This document shows positions 27,440-35,041 of a stretch of DNA of 35,041 bases, one piece after another. The stretch's first letter is position 1. Each line of letters opens with the position of its first letter. Location of the stretch: NCBI GenBank assembly GCA_003427395.1, contig BFEA01000580.1, positions 95,332-130,372 on the forward strand, in the 5' to 3' direction. Made by a program: the position numbers and the translations under genes. This DNA comes from Chara braunii. Lineage: Eukaryota > Streptophyta > Charophyceae > Charales > Characeae. The notes under the pieces were generated by a model. It ran no database searches, was not told where the DNA came from, and was given only the letters and a program-made list of their open reading frames with translations.

Positions 27440-29990
27440 GTCGCGCGCGGCGGTCCCACACCCACACGCAGAGTAGTTTTTGTGTCGGACCTCACGGTCG
27501 TGTCACGCAGGAGTTTTCTTTGTCACTTTACGCAATACCAACTCTGACCGTGCGTGCGTGCTATACCTCTCGCGACTCCCTACGACAGGTTAGGGTCCCG
27601 CGAGGTACAACATTACCTCCACCTGCGGGAGTTGTCACCATCTATTAGGTGGGCGTATCCCTGTTGAGCTACTAACCCACGTGCGAAGGCTTTTACATGC
27701 AATCGCAGAGGTAGGCCAGCCGAGGGCATTTTCTCGATTGCCGAAGCATAGGCATACGCGCGGTAGAACGCCTTAAGACTGACCCGTATGTCGAGCCCCG
27801 AGGTGCTAACTCTCAGGACCGACTATCTAATCAGGTCGACTTCTCGGACAGTCTTCCACGCTTAACTAACTATGACAATGACTCTATGTTTACTTTGCTC
27901 ATCTTGTGAGAATGTCAGGATCGATCCCTTTTTTTTTTAGTCTCCTATTCTCTCGAACAGAAGCCTAGACAAATGTCTTTCCTATCCTGACCAATTACGA
28001 TCCCATTCACAAGTATATATATATATATATTTATTGTATGTGTGTAAATCAGGGGAGCTGACTGAGCGGTGGACCTCACTTTCACGATTGTCGTGCCCCT
28101 TTGCCCGAATATCCAGAAGATCCCAAACTCAGGAGACAGTACAAATGTCCAACACCTGCTCAGATGCAGGAAAAACACATACACACGTACAAATGCAGAC
28201 ACAGAATGCGCTACGAGCGTCAACCTTTAACCCATTCATGACAAGCCACTCACGCCCCAAACCCTTGAAAACAACATTCCTTCCTCACCCTGACTCCATT
28301 TTACCCCGCCCCACACATTTTTGAAGACTCCTGAGTGTGATTTGAACAATTTAGGCATAGATACAGGGGGAAGATTTATCTGTTCCCTTCTTAGGTCTTG
28401 TCTTAGGTGTGGGTGTCAAGCCGTGGTGGAAGTTGAGTCGGAGTTCTACCGACCTGTTATCGAATGATAACATAATTGTTGTTCTTACGGATTCCCCCGT
28501 AAGTTCTCCGAAGTGTCGAAACCTGTAGACACAACACAGTCCAAAAGAAACTTAACATCTCTTTTCCTAACTGAGATCTAGAAAGTTCCTTCTAGACTCT
28601 GTGTTTCCCCGTCTGACTCCTACTATTCTTAACTAATTGTTTGGGCTGTTGCCCATTCCGCTTAAGGTAGTGAATAATTATTCACTCCCCTTTTACTGTC
28701 ACGACAATTATTCATACTCCTTCTCACTATCTTTTTCTTATCCCTTTTGGGATTATCCTATCTGAGGTCCCTTTCCTTCCCCCAACACACATGATCACAT
28801 CATCAATCCAACTTGTGGAAAAAATCTCATGGAAAGGAATCAGATGAATGGATAGTCTTTCTCTGAGCCAAGATCTCACTTATCCCCTTTCAGTAGAATC
28901 AAAGATAGTTAGTTAGGATTGAACAATGCAGATTGTGGAGAAAGTTAGCGGCGGTATGACAGATCATTCAGGACATATCCATCTATTACTGGAACTTTGT
29001 TTGACAAGGGCAAACTTGTGGGTCTTGGCCCTTGTGTGCCAAGCACATTTGGCGGTAGGTTTATCCTATAGCTAGCCACTGATAAGGCAGGTGTCATTGA
29101 AACCTCACTACTTCTTATATCGGATTAGTCACTGATAAGACAGGATTCCTCTGCTACTCTTATCACTGACTAACCCTCAATAAGGCGGGTGCCCAAGGAT
29201 CCTTGTTATTCTTATCACTGACTAAGCGCTATGATGTTTATTGATAAGGCAGGTGTCATTGAAACCTCACAACTCTTATATCAGACTCGTCACTGATAAG
29301 ACAGGATTTTCCTGCTTCTCTTATCACTGGCTAGCCCTCAACAAGGCGGGTGTCCAAGAATCCTTACTACTCTTACCACTGAATGAATGTTAGGTTTGAT
29401 CAATGATAAGACAGGTGTCCTTGAAACCTCACAACTCTTATATCAGACTAGTCGCTGATAAGACAGGATTCCACTGCTACTTTTATCAGTGACTAGCCCT
29501 CAATAAGGCGGGTGTCAAAGGATCTTGTTCTTACCACTGACCAAATGTAAAGCTCACCGGAGTTAAGGCAGGCTGTCCCTGATATTCTTACCTCCACACA
29601 AGCCTTATTGATAGATCAAGTTATCGCCTTTGATGACATTCGAGCCCTGAATCGTTGTTAGTTTGAGAACTTATGCTGGGTCAGGCGTATGACAAGAATT
29701 AAATGACATGGATCATCATCGTTGCATTCAATCACAACAAGCTGAACCAACAAATACCCCGCATCATTAGGCGACGTATAGAGAGAAGAATATGAGTAAT
29801 TGATCCCCTTTGCATCCACATCCCCAAAAAAACACCCACATAGCAAGATCGTTGTACCCTTGTTACTAACATAGTCATAGGTAGCAGCCTAAAGGTTACA
29901 AATTTAGGGTTTAGGGTTTATGTTGAAGTACACATACCTCACTGTTCCCTGCCTCCAGAGTTTCGCCTGAACTCCGGCAGAGCTCCCGCA
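27440..29990 (-). mobile_element. LTR-like repeat, copy C (about 2.55 kb), inverted to B
   Basis: On the minus strand this aligns with copy B: GGGAGCTCTGCCGGAGTTCA at the outer end (near 29,975), CCTGTTATC..GATAAC on the + strand at 28,454-28,474, GGCGTTCTACCGCGCG (about 27,757-27,772), GAAAATGCCCTCGGCTGG (about 27,720-27,737), ACCTCTGCGATTGCA, GGATACGCCCACCTAATAG (about 27,642-27,660), CTGTCGTAGGGAGTCGCGAGAGG (key part GTCGCGAGAGGTAT, 27,563-27,576) and CTGCGTGACACGACCG. Its hairpin array (29,081-29,595) is placed about 400-910 bp from the outer end, as array 1 is in copy B. No primer-binding-like site is seen past its 3' end near 27,440. No coding sequence is recognised. Confidence 0.65.
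29081..29595. repeat. Array of ten hairpins in a 162-bp higher-order repeat (array 2)
   Basis: Subunits beginning (G)ATAAGRCRGG start at 29,081, 29,134, 29,179, 29,243, 29,295, 29,340, 29,405, 29,457, 29,502 and 29,562. Spacings are 53-45-64, 52-45-65, 52-45-60, so three subunit types (A, B, C) recur as a 162-bp unit. B subunits form long stems: AGTCACTGATAAGA pairs with TCTTATCACTGACT at 13 of 14 positions (29,127-29,171); in the third B unit CGCTG faces CAGTG and stem pairing is kept with G-U pairs. Inner pairings occur too, such as CAGGA/TCCTG at 29,302-29,314 and AGGT/ACCT in A subunits. Confidence 0.8.
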
Positions 29991-30300
29991 ATCGCCCTGT
30001 CATTGGTCATATACAACTCATGCAATCGATTGTTGGGCTCTTAGGGTTAGCTGAGGTAAGGGTTAACTCAACGGGAATTATGTCATCAAACAATTAAATC
30101 GAGGAGGCAGGCATATGAGAGGACCAAACAGGGATAAGTACGGAGAAGGATGAAGGAGGTGAATGCTTATTGCAAAAGGATATCGTCATCTTTCTCTCCA
30201 ATGTCCCTCACTTCTCTTTTCATCTCCTGCCTTGTATGATGTCTAGTGATACCAATAGCAGAGAGAATCAAGTGATATCAATTGATAACGGTAAAACAAT
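29991..30300. other. Unassigned stretch
   Basis: Nothing is recognised. Just before it, at 29,905-29,923, are two and a half TTTAGGG units, too few to call telomeric. Confidence 0.4.
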
Positions 30301-30304
30301 AAAA

Positions 30305-30406
30305 ATAAATAAATAATAATAACAATAATAATGACATAAGTAATATTAATAATAATAATAATAATAATAGTAATAATAATAATGATAATAGTAATAATAG
30401 TATCCT
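30305..30406. repeat. AAT-type microsatellite, array 1
   Basis: Imperfect AAT units with AAC and AGT interruptions. 30,410-31,005 is unassigned; a frame of 157 codons on + (30,521-30,994) matches nothing I know. Confidence 0.9.
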
Positions 30407-31012
30407 ATTAATCAGATTAAGGGAAAGAAGATGTCATTCTGCTGATACCCTCTTTGTAAGAACTCCCCTTTTCCTTGCCAGCCTCGTCACCCTTCCTTAT
30501 CATAGCAATAGCTCGTAGTCTTGGACAGGGCAACCTGGTTGGAAGCTTACGGTGCGTGTATGTATGCTTGGTGCCCCTGCGTGCCTGCTTGCCAGCGGTG
30601 TGGGCGCTTGCTTGCTGGTTCGACATGTCTTACCATAGCCCCGATAGTACCTCGTTTGTCCGGTTGCGGCTTACGCCACCTCATGCCTACGTGCGGACGT
30701 GGTGTCAGTGTAGTTGTCCATAGTGATCCGCAACCACTTTGTAGTGCACCAGCCCCATGGCTACGTGTGCCCAAGGTACAACAGTCTTTATCTTGGTCTC
30801 AACTATACTATGCAGCGGTTTTTCTAGACAGACCCAAATCGGAGCCCAATCTGCACTTTGAACAACTACTGTGCAACAACTGTCTGAGATCTTTATTGGA
30901 AAATGTTGGGGCAAGCGCCTTTAGCGGATGTCCAGGCCTGCCTTCACTTAGGGCGACACGAGGCTGGCAGGAACCACTAGCCTTACCGGAATGACAATAC
31001 CAATAATCGTAG

Positions 31013-31057
31013 TAATAATAATGATAATTATTATAATAAATAATAGTAATAATAATA

Positions 31058-31122
<65 letters not shown>
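31013..31122. repeat. AAT-type microsatellite, array 2
   Basis: AAT units with a few GAT and GTA interruptions. Confidence 0.95.
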
Positions 31123-31123
<1 letters not shown>

Positions 31124-31289
31124 GTATGAGTGTGAACGATATACAGAGGACTGCGTTGCGAGTTCTTACAGATATCCGAGTAGTCGTGTACAATCACTGA
31201 GTGCCATATTACTGAGTATTCAGCGGAATAGAGCAATACAAAATAAGGTAATGAACCAATGCTCAAGTCCTCAGGCCCGCACCGACTCA

Positions 31290-31430
31290 GTATCCATGGT
31301 CCACTTCTCAGTCCAGCGCTCGACGCCCCAACCTACTCTATTCCATTTATCCTACCTATAGCTATGCTCATGCAGCAAGCTCACTTCGACCTTTCTGCAC
31401 TTGATGTCAACATGTCCGCCGACTTTTATG
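31290..31430 (+). repeat. Diverged dispersed segment, copy 1 of 3
   Basis: CAGCGCTCGACGCCCCAACC, CTACTC and GATGTCAACATGTCCGCCGA recall 33,070-33,180 (GGCGCCAGACGCT, CTACTC, GATGTCAACACCAATGTCGG) and 33,615-33,710 (GGCGCTCAACGCCCAGCC, CTACTCC, GACATCAACGGCAATGCCGC). The alignment is short and gapped. Whether these are decayed exons or plain repeats cannot be told from the sequence. Confidence 0.4.
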
Positions 31431-31499
31431 TACCCCTAATACTTATCTCTCCCCTTTCTTACTTTTATCTTTCTTGCCGTACATGTATTTCTCTTTTTA

Positions 31500-32127
31500 T
31501 GTCACTGTATATCACTGCTTGTGGGTGACCGTGCAGGCAACTGTCCATTGTGTGTTCCCGTACCTGGGCGAGTGTCATTCTACGTCACAGCCTACGAATG
31601 ACTATGCAGGTGATTGTGCATCGTGTGCCCCCATGTATGATTGTGTAGGACTGTGCATCCTTGTAGGATTAGGTGTAACTGTGTCACAGTGCATGTGACT
31701 GTGACAGGGTTCTTGTCGTGTGACCGCGTCACCAAATATAACTATGTAAGACTGCATATCCTTGTAGGACCATGTGTGACTGTGTCACGGCCTCCACGTC
31801 TATTCCACAATGCATGTGTGCATCCACCGTATGTCTGTGTTTCACCGCATATCGGTGTATGTTGCTCAATTGTGCACTGTGACTGGGTCACCGTACATCC
31901 GTGTGATTGTGTATCTGTACGTTTTTACTGTGTGTACGTGTGTCACTTGCGTACTAGTGCCGGCGTGATTGTGTTACCGTGCACTGAGGTGTTTATCTCC
32001 GAGCACTGGGTGAATCACATTGTCCTTATGTGTGTCACACTGCGTGCGTCACAGCGTGTGTCACAGTGTTTTGCGTCACTGTGACTGTGACTTNTGNCGC
32101 CNTGCANTGTGTCACTTGTACATCTGN
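31500..32127. repeat. Cryptic GT-rich repeat, with ambiguous bases
   Basis: Words such as GTGACTGTG, GTGTCAC and ATCCTTGTAGGA recur irregularly. Two longer related stretches, ACTGTGCATCCTTGTAGGA and ACTGCATATCCTTGTAGGA, stand at about 31,649 and 31,752. Undetermined bases lie at 32,094, 32,097, 32,102, 32,107 and 32,127, so the read-through here was poor. Frames in this stretch reflect the repeat. Confidence 0.65.
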
Positions 32128-32389
32128 TCGATACAGTGTATGTCGCATACCGTAATGGCGCAGACTAGAACAAGAACCGACCTTTCTCTCATAGCACAAG
32201 ATTGCGCAGGCGAAAGGCTAAACTACCAATGATCAGACCAGTCAATGTCGTAATGCGGACCAGACACACATCATCATTATTGCAGGATGTGAAGGGGTCT
32301 GGCGCTCACTCAAGAGGAATGTACCAGTCCCCAATCATACACAGAAGAAGAGGAGGAAGATCAGACGAAGAAGCTATGGTGCCACAAGT

Positions 32390-32545
32390 AAGTCTTCCTG
32401 CCTGTCTGTTTCTCGGTAAGTCCGTTTTCCCACCTGCCCGTCTGTTGTCTGACTGTCTGTTTGCTGCCTTGTCTGTCCAGTCTGTCTGTTTATCTGTCTT
32501 TCTGTTTTGTTGTCCGTTTGTCCAGTCTATCTGTGTATGTGGTTC
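32390..32545. repeat. CTGTCTGTTT cryptic repeat
   Basis: Irregular repetition of CTGTCTGTTT, TTGTCCAGTCTATCTGT and similar words on +. 32,546-33,260 is otherwise unassigned except for a short A/T-rich stretch near 32,838-32,870. Confidence 0.7.
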
Positions 32546-33109
32546 ACCGTGCCCTTGTCTGTCACACAGTGTCTGCGTGTCACCGCATTCATCCGTGTGT
32601 GGGCTTTCGCTATGTATGCGAGGGTGTGTCACAATGTCCGTACGTGGGGCATCCACGGCGATCTGGTGTATGTAATCGGTGAGTTATTTGGGCACCGAAT
32701 CGCCACAGCCAATCGGAAGTGAACTCGTATCTGGATGCCATATCTCTGAGTTTGAGTGAGCACACACAACCAGTTTGCTGCGTTACTGTTTTCATGCATG
32801 AAAAGTGTGAATGAACCTGGTCTGATCATAGTAATAATAATAATTAAAAAAAAATAAATAAAAAAAATGCAAGGGACATGAATGTGGACGAAGCACAAAA
32901 ATCTAAATCGCAAAATCATATTGAAGCCCGAGTAGTCAAAGCAAGAGCAGATAGCATAGTATCCATCCATTTGAGAATGATACAGCAGAATCGAGAGTCA
33001 GTGTCCAAGCCCAATCGGGCAACACCAACAGCATAACCCAATGTAGCTCTCACTGTTAAATGGCGCCAGACGCTCTTCCTACTCTACAGCCTAATACTAC
33101 AACTACAAC

Positions 33110-33262
33110 ATGATAGCAACCAGACAACTTGACTACCAGCGAGTAATGATGTCAACACCAATGTCGGCCTTCTCTCCACCAGGTACGTTTTTCTCCTCAG
33201 TTACAACCTGGTTCCTCTATTCACAGATGCCACGCTGGCCCGAGAACTACCCTGCATTTAAC

Positions 33263-33329
<67 letters not shown>

Positions 33330-33341
33330 GTCATAATAATG

Positions 33342-33381
<40 letters not shown>

Positions 33382-33475
33382 TAATAATAATAATAATAAC
33401 AATAATAATACCGGGAAAAATAGCAACAGCGAGATGACACTTCCAGATTACACCAACATATTGAAATCCAGATAG
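33110..33475 (+). other. Doubtful 121-codon frame with poly-Asn
   Basis: An open frame starts at an ATG (33,110), runs through the AAT array (33,261-33,410) as about 47 Asn codons with a few Ser, His and Asp, and ends in TLPDYTNILKSR. The flanking residues look like ordinary protein, and Asn-rich proteins exist in some eukaryotes. But the other AAT arrays of this window are not in such frames, no family is recognisable, and the array lacks stops in this frame by nature. I judge it probably not a gene. Confidence 0.2.
33261..33410. repeat. AAT-type microsatellite, array 3
   Basis: About 50 units with TCAT, GAT and AAC interruptions. Confidence 0.95.
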
Positions 33476-33756
33476 TTACACCGTGTCCAAAGAGCAGCAG
33501 TGCACTAATAATACACTACTGGAGGTTCGTGGCATTGAAAACCAATGTCCATGGAGAGCATGTTCTCTCCTCTCATCATAAGAGTCCAGTCCCTTCATAC
33601 TCACACTTGGCGCTCAACGCCCAGCCTACTCCTACATAGTTACTATAGGCTACAAAAAGACAATGCAACTGTCGACATCAACGGCAATGCCGCCATTGCC
33701 AATACAAGGTAAGTGCTTCCACGTCATCATCATCATCCTCTCCCTCCCTTTTTTTT

Positions 33757-33760
<4 letters not shown>

Positions 33761-33828
<68 letters not shown>

Positions 33829-33845
33829 TCTCTCTCTCTCTCTCT
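33761..33845. repeat. CT microsatellite behind a T run
   Basis: A T run (about 33,750-33,760) and about 42 CT units with one TTCC interruption. A short AC run lies at 33,973-33,990. Confidence 0.95.
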
Positions 33846-34159
33846 GAACACAGACATGGAGAGAGACGTATAGAATTGCCCAGTGCGCCCGTAGGCAGAG
33901 AGGGAGAAAGTACAAGAAACGGGAGGACCGTGACAGACTGCTTCCTCGGGGTTTCACCGATTCATGTGAATCACACACACACACACACACGAGAGGACTT
34001 TTCAAATTGTATCTGACTGCAATTACGGCCAGGCATGGATGAATCTGACTGCGATTGCGTCCACAACTGAGTTGAAAACGTCCTGGTGCGAGAATGCCTT
34101 TTGCATGGGGATCCAAACCCTCTCTCTATGCATTCCTTTGGTTTCGCTTGTGCGTCCCT

Positions 34160-34330
34160 ACGACAACCCTCTTTCACTGAATACAACGCACCCTCATCAT
34201 GAATGTCGAAATGTTTTCATCCAGATGCGATATATGGGGAACAAGCGTAGCCTTCAGGGGACGATGCAGAGTGACAATCGCTTGTGCACCCCTACTGTAG
34301 CCTTCTTCACCCGAATACACTGCTCATCTT
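34160..34330 (+). mobile_element. Degraded ends of the TA-flanked MITE family
   Basis: CTGAATACAACGCACCCTCA (34,177-34,196) followed by CATCCAGATGCGATATATGG (34,218-34,237) recalls the 105-bp MITE core ACAACGCACCCTCATTTT and CATCTGGCCGG. CTACTGTAGCCTTCTTCACC and CGAATACACTGC (34,292-34,323) recall its terminus CTACCGTCTTCCCCCGAACA. The pieces are too diverged for boundaries or target duplications. Confidence 0.5.
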
Positions 34331-34453
34331 CCCATGCAACGCCGTTCTCCTTCATTCTCACGTAGTGTTGCCCATGCTGCTACTCCCGTGACCCGCTGCA
34401 TCTCTTCATCTTCTTTTCCTTCCTCCCCCCTGTCATATCCCTTTCTTAACCAA

Positions 34454-34456
<3 letters not shown>

Positions 34457-34489
<33 letters not shown>
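34457..34489. repeat. Poly-T tract
   Basis: About 33 T, preceded by a pyrimidine-rich stretch from 34,400. Confidence 0.95.
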
Positions 34490-34640
34490 CGTCTCACGCC
34501 TTCCATCTTCTTCCTTATAAACTCTTTTCTTACTGTTTGTCTTGAGCATCATCTTATCTAGTGACTGTGTTGCTTATAACGTTAGCACCTACCGACATGT
34601 ATTCTAACCATAATCACGGCCAGGCAATAGCCTTATCAAC

Positions 34641-34642
<2 letters not shown>

Positions 34643-34689
<47 letters not shown>

Positions 34690-34741
34690 GTAATAATAAT
34701 AATAATACTTATAACGATAATAATAATAACAACAATAATAA
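34643..34741. repeat. AAT-type microsatellite, array 4
   Basis: AAT units with a few AGT, ACT and AAC interruptions. It ends 24 bp before the stop that precedes the transposase frame. Confidence 0.95.
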
Positions 34742-34765
34742 TACTCCTTTGACCAGGTAAGTTAG

Positions 34766-35041
34766 ATACATACTGCCGCTATTTGGACATATCGTGAACC
34801 GAAATGGGCAGGCCCTACCAGGTCCCCGCTCAAACAGAGGGGTAGAAATTTGTCCTTGGTTGTTGCGCTTGGAATAGATGGCTTGATAGCTACTGAAATC
34901 AGGGTAGGCGCGTTCAATGCTGACACGTACCTAGATTTCATAGAGAAGAAACTCCTACCTGCCTTGGACCAATCCAAGGCGATCATCATGGACAATGTTC
35001 CATTTCATCGTAGTGGGGATGTGCAGAGGGCGATAGAGGAA
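34766..35041 (+). pseudogene. DDE transposase fragment (Tc1/mariner-IS630 type), partial
   Basis: After a stop at 34,763-34,765 the frame stays open for 92 codons to the window edge. Residues about 22-34 (LKQRGRNLSLVVAL) match the strand typical of DDE_3 transposases (RG..LS...AL). Residues 73-83 read IIMDNVPFHRS, the signature around the second catalytic Asp (Asp at residue 76, codon 34,991-34,993), with the usual (M)DN.PFH.S form. The first catalytic Asp, normally several tens of residues earlier, is not in this frame: a stop and an AAT array occupy its place. The copy is therefore 5'-truncated or disrupted; its 3' part, with the third acidic residue, would lie beyond 35,041. The family cuts at TA, the same target duplication as the MITEs in this window, but no direct link can be shown. 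Confidence 0.85.

Noticed and set aside
27630-27690. A-box-like TAGCTCAACAGGGATACG on the minus strand
   Set aside because: It lies within LTR-like copy C and is shared by copies A and B as a diverging block. No B box follows, so it is not a tRNA gene.
29905-29923. TTTAGGG units resembling telomere repeat
   Set aside because: Only two and a half units inside another repeat; no array.
30948-31266. Frames with poly-Ile or poly-Leu on the minus strand across AAT arrays
   Set aside because: Microsatellite translations without conserved flanks.

Overview
This window looks like eukaryotic repeat-rich intergenic DNA, not gene-bearing sequence. It has long CT, AAT, TA and homopolymer tracts, assembly gaps, short reading frames only, and Pol III-type (tRNA and U6) retro-elements. 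The U6-like part resembles the plant-type U6 3' end, but that end is conserved widely, so I do not name a lineage. I found no complete protein-coding gene. The only recognisable protein is a 5'-broken DDE transposase (Tc1/mariner-IS630 type) running off the right edge.

Layout. 1-61 is not genomic: it is a mate-pair junction adapter plus 34 bases copied from 2,859-2,892. 0.06-11.4 kb is a patchwork of small repeats: a diverged repeat pair, one copy split by an insertion with a 9-bp target duplication; tandem repeats; two foldback elements sharing termini; a tRNA-derived head; and 105-bp TA-flanked MITEs, alone and in a tandem array. That array lies in a block of about 560 bp that recurs, identical by eye, 5,026 bp downstream and ends there at an N. 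12.5-14.1 kb is a truncated copy of a large LTR-like repeat. 14.4-16.4 kb is a cluster of minus-strand Pol III-type elements around a 341-bp gap, including a composite of tRNA-Glu-like head, perfect hairpins and the 3' part of U6 snRNA. 17.15-20.1 kb is bounded by an imperfect inverted repeat with a conserved hairpin.

23.6-30.0 kb holds two large LTR-like repeats facing each other: copy B on + (about 23,590-27,078), followed at once by a primer-binding-site-like 18-mer, and copy C on - (about 27,440-29,990). Each carries an array of about ten RNA-type hairpins at the same relative place. The array sequences differ, and inside each array the stems change in a compensatory way while pairing is kept. 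This and the tRNA/U6 composite are the best candidates for something undescribed.

30.0-35.0 kb has four AAT arrays, a CT array, GT-rich cryptic repeats, degraded MITE ends and the transposase fragment. All similarities were judged by eye; percentages and family names need alignment to confirm.
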